Below, piece after piece: positions 7,121 to 17,068 of a DNA stretch of 25,404 nucleotides (within the stretch, counting starts at the first letter, position 1; each line of letters opens with the position of its first letter). The notes under the pieces are model-generated. The model saw only the letters and a list, made by a program, of their open reading frames with translations. It had not been told where the DNA came from and ran no database searches. Made by a program: the position numbers and the translations under genes. The stretch lies in contig JAEYWK010000130.1 of NCBI GenBank assembly GCA_023431345.1, positions 1 through 25,404 on the forward strand. The letters run 5' to 3'. The stretch is from Pseudomonadota bacterium (GTDB lineage: Bacteria; Myxococcota_A; Polyangia; Polyangiales; Polyangiaceae).

Positions 7121-9442
7121 ATGGCGCGCATTCATAACCTGGGTTTTCCCCGGATCGGGGCGGAGCGGGAGCTCAAATTCGGACTCGAAAAGCACTGGAA
7201 GGGTGAGCTCGACCACGCCGGCCTCGAAGCGCTGGGCGCCGAGCTGCGAAGCCAGGCGTGGCGCCGGCAAGCGGGGCTCGATCTGGTGCCGGTCGGCGAC
7301 TTTTCGTTCTACGATCAGGTGCTCGACCACAGCTTCCTCCTGGGGAGCGTCCCGCTCCGAGCCCGCCCGAGCGAGGGGGAACCCCTCGACGCCTACTTCA
7401 GGCTGGCGCGCGGGCGCGCTGCGGGTGAGCGCGACCGCGGAGTCGCGGCGAGCGAGATGACGAAGTGGTTCGACACGAACTACCACTACATCGTGCCCGA
7501 GCTGTCGTCGCAGACGACGTTCCGGCTCGACGCGCGGCGTTTGCTGACGCAGCTCGCCGAAGCGCGAGAAGCAGGGGTGCCGGCCAAGCCCGTCATCATC
7601 GGGCCTGTCACGTACCTGTGGCTGGGCAAGACGAAAGATGGCTCCGACCGCCTCGCGCTGCTCCCGAAGCTGCTGCCCGTGTACCGCGAGCTTCTCGCGA
7701 CGCTGGCGCGTGCAGGGGTCGATTGGGTTCAAATCGACGAGCCTGCGCTGGTGACCGAGCTCGCGCCGGACTGGCAGCAGGCCTACCGCCGCGCCTTCGA
7801 AGCGCTGCGGGGCGCCGGCAGCAAGCTCTTGCTCACGACCTACTTTGGCCGCCTGGGCGAGAACCTCGAGCTCCTGGCCTCGCTGCCGGTCGACGGGTTT
7901 CACCTCGATGCTGTCAGCGCGCGCCAAGAAGCGGCGAGCATGCTCGACCTCCTGCCGGAGGGCCGCGTGCTCTCCCTGGGCATGATCAGCGGGCGCAACG
8001 TTTGGACGTCCGACTTGAGCCAAGCCCTCGACTTCCTCGAGCCGCTCCACGAAAGGCTGGGCGATCGACTGTGGGTGGCGCCCTCGTGCTCGCTGCTCCA
8101 CGTGCCCGTCGACTTGGCGGGGGAGCACCAGCTCGATGACGAGCTCCGCTCATGGCTCGCGTTCGCTCAGCAAAAGCTCGAAGAGCTGCGGGCGCTGGGG
8201 GCGGCGCTCAATCGCGGCCGGGCCGCCGCTTTCGCCGCGCTCAGCGAAAACCAGCGCGCCCTCGCGAGTCGCCGCACGTCGCCGCGCGTGCATGACCCGA
8301 AGGTTCAGGCCGCGGTCGAGCGACTTTCGGGCGGGCTCGCGCAGCGCAAGTCGCCCTACCCGGTGCGGGCGGCCGCGCAGCAGCAGGCGCTCGGGCTCCC
8401 GCCGTTTCCGACGACGACGATCGGCTCGTTCCCGCAGACCGCGCAGATCCGCAAGGCGCGCAGCGAGTACCGCGCCGGTAAGCTGGACAAGGCCCACTAC
8501 GAGCTGCGGATGCGCGAGGAGATCGCGCGCGCGGTGCGCGAGCAGGAGCAGCTCGGGCTCGATGTGCTCGTGCACGGAGAAGCCGAGCGTAACGACATGG
8601 TCGAGTACTTCGGCGAGCAGCTCGCCGGCTATGCTCTCAGCGAGCGCGGCTGGGTCCAGTCGTATGGCTCGCGCTGCGTGAAGCCGCCCATCTTGTACGG
8701 CGACGTCAGCCGCCCGCGCCCCATGACCGTTGGCTGGACGCGCTACGCGCAATCGCTCACCGCTCGGCCGATGAAGGGAATGCTGACCGGCCCCGTCACG
8801 ATCTTGAATTGGTCGTTCGTGCGAGACGATCAGCCTCGCTCGGTGTCTGGCTATCAGCTGGCGCTGGCCATTCGCGAGGAGGTGGAAGACTTGGAGCGCG
8901 CTTCCGTGCGGGTCATTCAGATCGACGAGGCCGCGCTACGTGAAGGGCTGCCGCTGCGGCGAGCGGAGTGGGAAGGTTACCTGAGGTGGGCTGTCGAGTC
9001 GTTCCGTATCGTGGTGAGCGGCGTCGAGGACACGACGCAGATCCACACCCACATGTGCTACTCCGAGTTCAACGACATCATCGAGTCGATCGCGGCCATG
9101 GACGCCGACGTCATCACCATCGAGACGTCGCGCTCCGACATGGAGCTGCTCGACGCCTTCGACCGCTTCGCGTACCCGAACCAAATCGGCCCGGGCGTCT
9201 ACGACATTCACTCACCCAACGTGCCGAGCGAGGGGCAAATCGTCGAGCTGATGACCAAAGCTGCGCAGAAAATTCCGCCTCAGCGTCTGTGGGTCAACCC
9301 AGACTGCGGTCTCAAAACGCGCGGCTGGGAGGAGGTGCGGCCGGCGCTGCAAAGCATGGTCAGCGCCGCGAGGCGGATGCGCGCACAGCTCGCCGAGGGC
9401 CGCTTCCAAGGCCCCACTTCCGCGGTCAGCTCACGGAGCTGA
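7121..9442 (+). CDS. metE: Cobalamin-independent methionine synthase
   Basis: The 773-residue cytoplasmic enzyme transfers the methyl group of 5-methyltetrahydrofolate (polyglutamate form) to homocysteine. The N-terminal barrel begins NLGFPRIGAERELKF, the family's folate-binding start. The C-terminal catalytic barrel carries the zinc ligands: HTHMC with His644 and Cys646, Glu668 in TIETSRSDME, and Cys729 in NPDCGLKTR. These match His641, Cys643, Glu665 and Cys726 of E. coli MetE. FPTTTIGSFPQT marks the start of the second barrel. The start is fixed by GAGGAG at 7109-7114. It diverges from a MetR-type gene, which suggests homocysteine-responsive control. Its last 17 bases overlap the end of the convergent nnrD gene. 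Confidence 0.97.
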   Translation: MARIHNLGFPRIGAERELKFGLEKHWKGELDHAGLEALGAELRSQAWRRQAGLDLVPVGDFSFYDQVLDHSFLLGSVPLRARPSEGEPLDAYFRLARGRAAGERDRGVAASEMTKWFDTNYHYIVPELSSQTTFRLDARRLLTQLAEAREAGVPAKPVIIGPVTYLWLGKTKDGSDRLALLPKLLPVYRELLATLARAGVDWVQIDEPALVTELAPDWQQAYRRAFEALRGAGSKLLLTTYFGRLGENLELLASLPVDGFHLDAVSARQEAASMLDLLPEGRVLSLGMISGRNVWTSDLSQALDFLEPLHERLGDRLWVAPSCSLLHVPVDLAGEHQLDDELRSWLAFAQQKLEELRALGAALNRGRAAAFAALSENQRALASRRTSPRVHDPKVQAAVERLSGGLAQRKSPYPVRAAAQQQALGLPPFPTTTIGSFPQTAQIRKARSEYRAGKLDKAHYELRMREEIARAVREQEQLGLDVLVHGEAERNDMVEYFGEQLAGYALSERGWVQSYGSRCVKPPILYGDVSRPRPMTVGWTRYAQSLTARPMKGMLTGPVTILNWSFVRDDQPRSVSGYQLALAIREEVEDLERASVRVIQIDEAALREGLPLRRAEWEGYLRWAVESFRIVVSGVEDTTQIHTHMCYSEFNDIIESIAAMDADVITIETSRSDMELLDAFDRFAYPNQIGPGVYDIHSPNVPSEGQIVELMTKAAQKIPPQRLWVNPDCGLKTRGWEEVRPALQSMVSAARRMRAQLAEGRFQGPTSAVSSRS

Positions 9443-10325
9443 GCTGGCCCAGGATCCGCGGGACCTGCGCTGGTAGCTCACGCGCGAGGTAGCCGACTGG
9501 ACCGCAGCTGGCGGCGAGCGCTTCGCCAGCCTTGGCGTGCAGGTAGACGCCCCAGACGGCGGCTTTGAGCGGGCTCGCGCCGCGAGCGGCGAGGCCCGCG
9601 ATCAGCCCCGCCAGCACGTCCCCTGAACCGGCCGTAGCCAGCCCGGGGTTGCCGGCGACGTTGCGAAACACGTCGCCGTCGGGAGCGGCGACGAAGGTTT
9701 CGACGCCTTTGAGCACGATCACCGCGCCGAGCGCGTGAGCGGCTTCTCGGCTCATCGTTAGCGGATCCTCGAGCACTCGCTCGCGGCTACAGCCCCACAT
9801 CTCGGCCATCTCACCGGCGTGCGGCGTGGCGATCACGCCACGCGCGAAGCTCTTGAGCGTCTCCGCGCGTTCGCCGAAGACGCGCAGCGCCGCGGCGTCG
9901 AGCACCAGGCTGCCGCTACCGAGCTCGGCGTAGCGCTCGACGAGCTCCGACGACAGCCTTTCATCGAACATGCCCGGCCCGACCAGCAGGGCGCCACAGC
10001 GGCGCAGGTCACGCTCGAGCGCCTGACAGCCGCTCGGGTGCAGCTCTCCCGATTCGTCTTCGTCGAGGCCCAGCACGCGCGCCTCGGGGAACGCGACGGC
10101 GAGCGTCGTGGCTACGCTGCGCGCGGTCGCGATCTGCACCCGGCCCGCGCCGGCCCGCAGCGCCGCCGAAGCCGCCAGCGCGACCGAGCCGGGGATCTGA
10201 CTCGAGCCGCCGACGACCAGCACGTCTCCGCGCTCTTTCTTGTCCGCGCTAGGCCCGAGCTCTGGCAGCGGCCAGTCGCGCAGCAAGGCGTCGTCGACGA
10301 GGCGGGGGGCGGCGGCCGCGCTCAT
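9426..10325 (-). CDS. nnrD: ADP/ATP-dependent NAD(P)H-hydrate dehydratase (carbohydrate kinase domain)
   Basis: The 299-residue protein has the ribokinase-like NnrD fold that repairs hydrated NAD(P)H using a nucleotide. Visible motifs are GDVLVVGGSSQIPG (33-46), ALRAGAGRV (55-63), LVGPGM (114-119), TPHAGEM (167-173), KGVET (206-210) and GNPGLATAGSGDVLAG (225-240) with the expected catalytic Asp at 236. The YjeF N-terminal epimerase domain is absent, so this is the stand-alone dehydratase form; the epimerase must be encoded elsewhere if present. The ATG overlaps the stop of the upstream histidine phosphatase gene (ATGA), indicating translational coupling. Confidence 0.92.
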   Translation of the reverse strand: MSAAAAPRLVDDALLRDWPLPELGPSADKKERGDVLVVGGSSQIPGSVALAASAALRAGAGRVQIATARSVATTLAVAFPEARVLGLDEDESGELHPSGCQALERDLRRCGALLVGPGMFDERLSSELVERYAELGSGSLVLDAAALRVFGERAETLKSFARGVIATPHAGEMAEMWGCSRERVLEDPLTMSREAAHALGAVIVLKGVETFVAAPDGDVFRNVAGNPGLATAGSGDVLAGLIAGLAARGASPLKAAVWGVYLHAKAGEALAASCGPVGYLARELPAQVPRILGQLSSVS

Positions 10326-11089
10326 GACGCCACCGGTCGATCGGGAGAGGTCGTCACCGGCTCACCCGCTTGCTCGAGCGGGGCCACGAAGTTGTATGCC
10401 TCCAGCATCAGCTTGCTGCGACCTTGAGCGTCGGCGCCGCGCTTGAAGCTCGTGACGGAGCAGTTGGCCACGTCGCGCTCGCGATCGATGGCCAAGATGC
10501 GGTCTTCGTCGAGCTCCTCGATCAAGTAGCGAAAGCAGAGCACGATCACCTGGTGGGCCACGACCAGCACGCGCTCGTCGGGGTAGTGCAGGTGAATGTG
10601 ATCGAGCACGCTGCGTAAGCGCAGGATCACGTCGCACCAGCTTTCGCCGGCGGGAGGCCGGTAGTAGAATTTGCCGATCTCCGCGCGCAGCGAGGCTTCG
10701 TGCGGGAACTTCGCCAAGATTCCGGCTTTCGTGAAGCGATTCAGGCTGCCGAACTCTTTCTCACGCAGCCGCTCATCGACGACGAGCGCGACGCGGTCGT
10801 CGTGCAGGCGGGCCTCGGCCATCAGCAGCTCTGCGGTTTGACGGGCCCGACGGTAGGGCGAGGTGAGCACCACGCTGGGGCGCTGCTCAGCGGGCAGCCG
10901 CCCGAACCAGCGCCCCAGAGCACGGGATTGCCGCTCGCCCAAGTCGGACAGGGGCACATCGATGTCACGACCCGTCAGCTCGATGAGGTGGTGCCCCTCA
11001 CGTTCTGCCAGATCGCGCGCCACGTTACCGGCGCTCTCGCCGTGCCGGACGAGCCAGACTGACCGAGGGTTGGGCTGTGCTCCGCGCAT
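10322..11089 (-). CDS. Histidine phosphatase (phosphoglycerate mutase-like) family protein
   Basis: The 255-residue protein shows the branch-1 histidine phosphatase core: LVRHGES with phospho-accepting His16, SDLGERQSRALG (48-59), TSPYRRARQTAE (76-87), EKEFG (110-114) and VVAHQ with the second His at 179. The usual second motif is VxHG; here Gly is Gln. The substrate cannot be told from sequence; relatives include phosphoglycerate mutases, alpha-ribazole phosphatase and broad-specificity phosphatases. The frame extends to 11350, but homology starts just after the ATG at 11089. The stop overlaps the nnrD start by four bases, so the two genes form an operon. Confidence 0.88.
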   Translation of the reverse strand: MRGAQPNPRSVWLVRHGESAGNVARDLAEREGHHLIELTGRDIDVPLSDLGERQSRALGRWFGRLPAEQRPSVVLTSPYRRARQTAELLMAEARLHDDRVALVVDERLREKEFGSLNRFTKAGILAKFPHEASLRAEIGKFYYRPPAGESWCDVILRLRSVLDHIHLHYPDERVLVVAHQVIVLCFRYLIEELDEDRILAIDRERDVANCSVTSFKRGADAQGRSKLMLEAYNFVAPLEQAGEPVTTSPDRPVAS

Positions 11090-11223
11090 GCGTGTGCTCG
11101 GCTCCGAGCAAGAGGTGAGCCAGCCCTGTTTCGAGCGACGAAGCCCGTCCTGGCTTCGCCCTTTCTGACTCGGATGGGGCAACGTTTCTCGGACGCGCGT
11201 GCGCCGCGTCGGAAGCTTGGCGG

Positions 11224-11406
11224 CTACGTAGTACGCGGCGGGGCCTTCAGGTCGCGCGGCTCCGGGTCCTTGCCGGTGCCGCGCAGCGGGCACTGCCGAG
11301 AGTGCTCGGGGGCCTGCTCGGTGTTTCGCCCCGTGAGCGCCAGCGCGCAACGCAAGCAGTCGAACTCGTCCGTGCTCGTCGGGGGGCGATGCTTCGGGTC
11401 GCTCAT
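11224..11406 (-). CDS. Small Cys-containing hypothetical protein (60 aa)
   Basis: A 60-codon frame from ATG at 11404-11406 to TAG at 11224-11226 lies in the gap between the histidine phosphatase and the PP2C gene. Nearly all of its codons end in G or C, which the surrounding frames do not explain well, so it looks coding. The protein is hydrophilic with FDCLRC near residue 18 and HSRQCP near residue 38. The CxxC...H/C spacing resembles a small metal-binding site, but no family is recognised. No clear ribosome site is seen. A frame open upstream to 11550 exists, but that extension has less biased codons and is not included. Confidence 0.5.
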   Translation of the reverse strand: MSDPKHRPPTSTDEFDCLRCALALTGRNTEQAPEHSRQCPLRGTGKDPEPRDLKAPPRTT

Positions 11407-11502
11407 GCCAACGAGCGCTGCACGGAGGGTGCCACGCTCGCGGTCGAGGCAGCCTTCATGACAAATTGGCACAACGCTTGCTGCGTAGCCGTCCAAGAAC
11501 CC

Positions 11503-12441
11503 ATGGCGCAGACCCCTCACTCGTCCGAGATGACGCGCGGCGCTTCGCAACCTTCGGGAACGGCTCCCGAATCAAGCTGCGCCAGCGCCGAGCCCGAGCT
11601 TCGAGTGGAAGCTGCAGGCTTTACCGATGTCGGGCACGTTCGTGACAGGAACGAGGACGCTTTTCTCATCGCGACGCTGCAGCGGTCGCTCGTCGTCCAT
11701 GACGCCAGCCCTGGCGCGCGCGGCTGGTTTCGCGGCGAGCCAGCGGGCACGCTGCTGATCGTTGCCGACGGCATGGGCGGACAGGGCGGTGGCGATGTCG
11801 CGAGCAGCGTCGCCGTCAACACCGTCACCAAGCACCTCCTGAACGTGATGCCGTGGGTGCGGCTCGGCTCTTCGCGCGCGCGTTCCTCCCAACTCGGCCT
11901 GCGCGATGAGCTGTCTGACGCCGTGCTCGCCGGCGACGAGAGGGTGCGCGCCGAGGGGGCTCGGACCGTAGCGCCGAACATGGGAACGACGCTGACCCTG
12001 GCGCTGCTGGTGCCCCCGCTCCTCTACATCGCGCACGTGGGAGATACCCGCTGCTACCTGCTCGAGCACGGTGAGCTCCGCTGCCTGACGACGGATCACA
12101 ACCTGGCTGAGAAGTACGCGGCTGAGTCGCTCCAGCCGGTGGAGCCGCCGGTGCAACTGCAGCACATCCTGTGGAACGCGCTGGGCGCGGGCATCGACCA
12201 GCCGGTGCCGGACGTGTGCAAGGTGCCGATCTCGCCGGGCGCGGTGGTGCTGCTGTGCTCGGACGGGTTGAATAAACACGTGCCCGATCAAGAGATCGCC
12301 GCGATCCTCGCGGAGAGCGGCAGCCCTGCGTCGCGCGCGGCGCGCCTCGTGGAACGAGCCAATGAGGCCGGCGGTACCGACAACATCACGGCCTTGGTCG
12401 CGACCGTGCTCTCCGCGACTGAGCCTGAGCACCAGAGTTAG
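11503..12441 (+). CDS. PP2C-family (PPM) serine/threonine protein phosphatase
   Basis: The 312-residue cytoplasmic protein carries the metal-binding PPM motifs in order: GHVRDRNEDAF (RNED at 49-52), VADGMGGQGGGDVAS (DGMGG at 89-93), NMGTTLTLALL (159-169), HVGDTRCYLL (GDTR at 180-183), LLCSDGLNKHV (DG at 254-255) and GGTDNITALV (Asp293). All acidic metal ligands are present, so it should be an active Mn/Mg-dependent phosphatase. It probably reverses Ser/Thr kinase signalling. The ATG at 11503 precedes a low-complexity lead of about 30 residues; an ATG at 11530 is equally possible. The frame opens earlier (11302), but the upstream codons look non-coding and overlap the small minus-strand gene. 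It is transcribed alone and converges on the fasciclin remnant. Confidence 0.92.
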   Translation: MAQTPHSSEMTRGASQPSGTAPESSCASAEPELRVEAAGFTDVGHVRDRNEDAFLIATLQRSLVVHDASPGARGWFRGEPAGTLLIVADGMGGQGGGDVASSVAVNTVTKHLLNVMPWVRLGSSRARSSQLGLRDELSDAVLAGDERVRAEGARTVAPNMGTTLTLALLVPPLLYIAHVGDTRCYLLEHGELRCLTTDHNLAEKYAAESLQPVEPPVQLQHILWNALGAGIDQPVPDVCKVPISPGAVVLLCSDGLNKHVPDQEIAAILAESGSPASRAARLVERANEAGGTDNITALVATVLSATEPEHQS

Positions 12442-12573
12442 AGGCGAGAGCCCTCAGGGTCGGGAGAGACGCGGCGCGACGTGTCGCTCACCGCGCCCCT
12501 CCCTGCTTTCAGCGCCTTTCCGTAGCGGCGACCATTCGGAGGGGTGACCGCCTCTGCGTTGGGCGCGCTTTGA

Positions 12574-13002
12574 TTATTCGGCTACGAGCACGCTATCGAT
12601 GACGTGAATGACGCCGTTCTTGGCGATGATGTTCGCGCTCGTGACCTTCGCGTCGTTGATGGTGACGCCGCCGGAGAGGGCCACCGTGACCGACTTACCT
12701 TCGAGCAGCGTCGAGACGTCGCCGGCTTCGAGGTCCCCAGAGCCCACCGCGCCCGACACGACGTGATAGAGCAGCACGTCCTTCAGCGCGTCGCCGCTGG
12801 GGACGGCGCCGAGCTTCGCGAACGCAGCGTCGGTGGGTGCGAAGACCGTGAATGGGCCGTCGCCTTGCAGCGCGCCGACCAAGCCTGCGTCTTCGAGCGC
12901 TTCGGCTAGCTGGGTGAAGCTACCGGCGGCGAGCGCGGTCTCGACGATGTCCTCGGCCGGCGGCAGGATGATCCGGTCGATGACGTGGATGACTTGCTTC
13001 TT
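12574..13002 (-). pseudogene. 5'-truncated fasciclin (FAS1) domain gene remnant
   Basis: Reading right to left, the frame opens just after an in-frame stop (13003-13005) with KKQVIHVIDRIILPP, which looks like the C-terminal H2 strand of one FAS1 domain. It continues without a break into a complete second FAS1 domain: FTQLAEALEDAGLVGAL, GPFTVFAPTDAAFAKL (H1), VLLYHVVSGAV, VTINDAKVTSANIIAKNGVIHVIDSVLV (H2), and a stop at 12574. No ATG or GTG lies before the second domain; the first usable codon is a TTG at 12882, inside that domain. The gene therefore seems to have lost its signal peptide and most of the first repeat, with the break near 13000. Full-length relatives are secreted adhesion-type proteins. 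A TTG-started fragment or assembly error cannot be excluded. Confidence 0.68.
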
Positions 13003-13050
13003 TCACCACACCTCGACTCTAGCCCGCCAGGCGCTGCGCGGCGCTACAGA

Positions 13051-13070
13051 CCGTATTCAGCAGAATACGG
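13051..13070 (-). terminator. Perfect 8-bp hairpin after the DUF2252 gene
   Basis: CCGTATTC-AGCA-GAATACGG is a perfect inverted repeat with a four-base loop. It begins seven bases beyond the stop of the DUF2252 gene and is markedly less GC-rich than its surroundings. No T-run follows, so it is either a weak terminator or an operator-like palindrome. It lies about 50 bases from the break point of the FAS1 remnant. Confidence 0.45.
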
Positions 13071-13077
13071 ACGCTAG

Positions 13078-14364
13078 CTACTCCGCGGCGGTCTGCAGTC
13101 GCTCCTTCTCCGCCGCGAGGGCGTGGATGCGGCAGTGCGCGAGGTAGGCGCGTTCATGGGTGCCGATGAGCTCGACGACGCTCGACCAAAGCCAGCTGGG
13201 GGCGTCGAGCGAGCGCGACGACGCGTGCTCCAGCTCCCTGACCCACGACTTGCGGGAGGCCTCGTCCATCTGACGGGCGTGGCCGAGGCCAACGACCCGA
13301 GCCAGCGCGCGAGCGGTGGCCCGCGCCTCCGTTTCGTTGAGCAAGCCGAGCTCGATCTTGAGGTCTTGAGGCAAGAGCTCGCGCACGAACACCTGGTAGT
13401 CGAGCACGCTGCCGCTCAGCGTGCGCTTGCCGAGGGCGGGCGAGAGCGCGGCCGTCCCCGCCACCACGCGCTCGCCGTGGTGCCGCGGCGCCACCTCGCC
13501 ACTGGCGAGCGGCGCCAGCGGCAAGATGGCTTGCTTGATGTCGAGCAAGCTGTAGCCGCCCTGCCCGTGGGCGTGGCCAATGACCTCCACGAGCGCGGCG
13601 CAGCGCCACAAGCCGAGCGAGCTGCAGCCCTTGATCCAGTACGCGGCGTCGATGAGCCGGATGCGGGCGTCGTCGTCACGGCACTCGATGCGAGTGACGA
13701 GCCGTCGCACCCGTTCACGGTCGAGGAAGCTCTCGACCGCCGCCCGCTCAGCCCGCACGAGCGGCAGGAAGCGGTTCCCGCTCGGGAATCGGGGCACTTT
13801 CCCGAGGCGCTCGCGGTGCAGGTGGCGCCATTTGCGGCGCAGCGCTTCGCGCACGACGAAGCGTACGGCGGCGGAGTCTTGCGGCACGCTCTCGTCGTGC
13901 GGCCGCGCGAAGGCCTCGAGGTAGCCGCTCATCAGCTCTTCCATCAACAGCGCGGTGACGACCCCCGGCAGCACGGAGCTTCGTGCTGCCATGGCCAATG
14001 ACAGCGCGAGGCGCACCAGATCGTGGGCTGGGTTGCCTCGCACCGATTGATCGAGGTCACGCAGCTCGACGACCACTCGCTCATCGCAGCGCGCGATGGG
14101 GCCGAGGTTGCCCGCGTGCGCGTCGCCGCAAATCCAGACGGTGGGCCCTTGGGGGATGCTGCGCCCGTCTTGGGTCGTCAGCCAATCGTAGAAGCGCTCC
14201 GTGCTGCCGCGAACATAGGCATGCGGGTCGCGTGCCATCTTCAGCTCGCGCCGCCGGTGGAGGCCCGGTATGCGCGCTGCTTGCGCCTCTGCGGGCGTCC
14301 AATCAGGGTGCGGGTGCACGAGCTCTCGTGCTTTGCTGTCCTCGCTGCGGCGCTTGTTGCCCAT
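13078..14364 (-). CDS. DUF2252 family protein
   Basis: The 428-residue protein matches DUF2252: a basic N-terminal region with PHAYVRGSTERFYDWL (47-61; family FLRGS), GDAHAGNLG (80-88), LRDLDQSVRGNPAHDLVRLALSL (101-123; family DFDE..GP..WDL.RL..S), and a C-terminal YQVFVRELLPQDLKIEL segment (family RQL.D.K). The GDAHxGN and DLD motifs resemble the catalytic loop and metal site of aminoglycoside-phosphotransferase-like kinases, so a small-molecule kinase activity is a reasonable guess, but the substrate is unknown. It is a single-gene unit on the minus strand, divergent from the URC operon across 214 bases. A perfect hairpin follows its stop. Confidence 0.88.
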   Translation of the reverse strand: MGNKRRSEDSKARELVHPHPDWTPAEAQAARIPGLHRRRELKMARDPHAYVRGSTERFYDWLTTQDGRSIPQGPTVWICGDAHAGNLGPIARCDERVVVELRDLDQSVRGNPAHDLVRLALSLAMAARSSVLPGVVTALLMEELMSGYLEAFARPHDESVPQDSAAVRFVVREALRRKWRHLHRERLGKVPRFPSGNRFLPLVRAERAAVESFLDRERVRRLVTRIECRDDDARIRLIDAAYWIKGCSSLGLWRCAALVEVIGHAHGQGGYSLLDIKQAILPLAPLASGEVAPRHHGERVVAGTAALSPALGKRTLSGSVLDYQVFVRELLPQDLKIELGLLNETEARATARALARVVGLGHARQMDEASRKSWVRELEHASSRSLDAPSWLWSSVVELIGTHERAYLAHCRIHALAAEKERLQTAAE

Positions 14365-14578
14365 GTACGTAAAGGGAAGTCACGTCTGCCTTTGCAAGCG
14401 GAGTGCCCGTGACCGGTGCGCGGCTCCAAGAGCTTTTCCGCGCTGTCCGTTCGCGGCTGGCTGGCAAAGCTGCCGCAATTGAGACGAAACGGGCGCGCGG
14501 CTCCGGGAAATCAGCGGTAAGGCCGCGCTACCGCCGCGGCTCGGCCTCGATTAGGCTTGAGGATCTGCCCGAGCTCTC
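14365..14578. promoter_or_regulatory. Divergent spacer between DUF2252 gene and URC operon
   Basis: This 214-base spacer must hold promoters for both flanking units. I see no convincing -35/-10 pair, operator palindrome or gene in it. The most A/T-rich stretch is about 14465-14515. No regulator gene is adjacent to the uracil operon. Confidence 0.35.
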
Positions 14579-15839
<1,261 letters not shown>

Positions 15840-15847
<8 letters not shown>

Positions 15848-17042
15848 ATCGGGCGACAACTACGACTACCTGCTGACGACGCGCGCGATCCGCGAGCGCG
15901 CGGCGCTGATCTACGAGGCCGCTCAGCAGGGGAGGCTCGCGCACTTTCGCTTGAACGAGGCGCGCCTGCCGTCGGTGGCGGAGCGCGTGATCGCCGTGAC
16001 GCGCTCCGTCTACCCCGACCTGCGTGCGATTCCGTACCACGGACGCTACCGGCATTTCGACGCGGGGCACGTCCCGCGCTTGGCGGAGTTCCAGGCCAGC
16101 GTGCAGGGCCTCTCCGACGCCGACAAGCTGCGCGCGCGCGCGGAGCTGGTCATCACCAGCGTGCTGCTCGACGCGGGGGCTGGGCCTAGCTGGCGTTACC
16201 GAGAGCGCGACGGGCACACTTACTCGCGCTCGGAGGGGCTCGCCGTCGCCAGCTATCACCTCTTTCGGAGCGGCGCCCTCAGCGCCGGCGGCCACGTCGC
16301 TGCCGACGCAGAGGGCCTCTCGTCCTTCACCGCGGCGCAGCTGGAGGCGGCGTTTCAAGTCACGCGCGAGAACCCCCTCGCCGGGCTCGAAGGGCGGGCC
16401 CAGCTGCTGCAGCGGCTCGGCGCCGTCGTCGCCACGAGCGACTATTTTGCCGGACCCACCCGCCGCCTCGGCAACTTGGGCGTGTTCCTGGCGCAGTCGG
16501 CGGATGACGGAAGGCTCCCGGCGACGGCGGTGCTCGACGCCGTGCTGCGCGCGCTGGGGTCGATCTGGCCCGGGCGCGAGCAGGCAGAGGGCAAGCCGCT
16601 CGGCGACGTCTGGCGCCACTCGAGCTTCGGTTTGGTGCCCTTTCACAAGCTGTCCCAGTGGCTCAGCTATTCGTTGCTCGAGCCGCTGGAGGCGGCCCAC
16701 GTGCGCATCGATGGCGTGGGGGAGCTGACAGGGCTGCCCGAGTACCGCAACGGCGGGCTATTCCTCGACGCGGGCGTGCTCTCGCTGGTCGACGCGAGCG
16801 CGGTGGAGCGTGAGCACGAGGTGGCTTCCGATTTGGTGATCGAGTGGCGCGCGCTCACGGTAGCCTTGCTCGATCGCCTGGCAGAGCTGGTGCGGAGCAA
16901 GCTTCAGCTCAGCGCGACGGAGCTGCCGCTGGCGCGCGTGCTGGAGGGCGGCAGCTGGCGCGCGGGGCGGGTGATCGCGGGGGAGCTGCGGGCCGACGCG
17001 GGGCCGCCGCTACGCATCACCAGTGATGGAACGGTGTTTTGA
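15840..17042 (+). CDS. urc4: DUF1688 family protein, URC4-like
   Basis: The 400-residue protein matches DUF1688/URC4. It has an N-terminal YLLTTRAIRERAALIYEAA, then LPSVAERVIAVTRSVYPDL, IPYHGRYRHFDAG (64-76), SWRYRE and the strongly conserved C-terminal VPFHKLSQWLSYSLLEPLE followed by ELTGLPEYRNGGLFLD. No cofactor motif is visible. In yeasts URC4 is required, with URC1, for converting a uracil-derived intermediate to ribosylurea and urea; its chemistry is not settled. The ATG lies inside the last codons of the upstream gene (8-base overlap), indicating tight coupling and roughly equal production. The next gene, upp, starts 26 bases after its stop. Confidence 0.9.
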
Positions 17043-17068
17043 CGAGCGAGGGGCGGCAGGGAGCATTC

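Noticed and set aside
7058..8128. 356-codon frame antisense to the metE 5' half
   Set aside because: It has no homology and is explained by codon bias of metE; the two strands cannot both show MetE motifs.
11302..11502. N-terminal extension of the PP2C phosphatase
   Set aside because: Its codons are less biased near 11455-11480, it has no homology, and it overlaps the small minus-strand gene.
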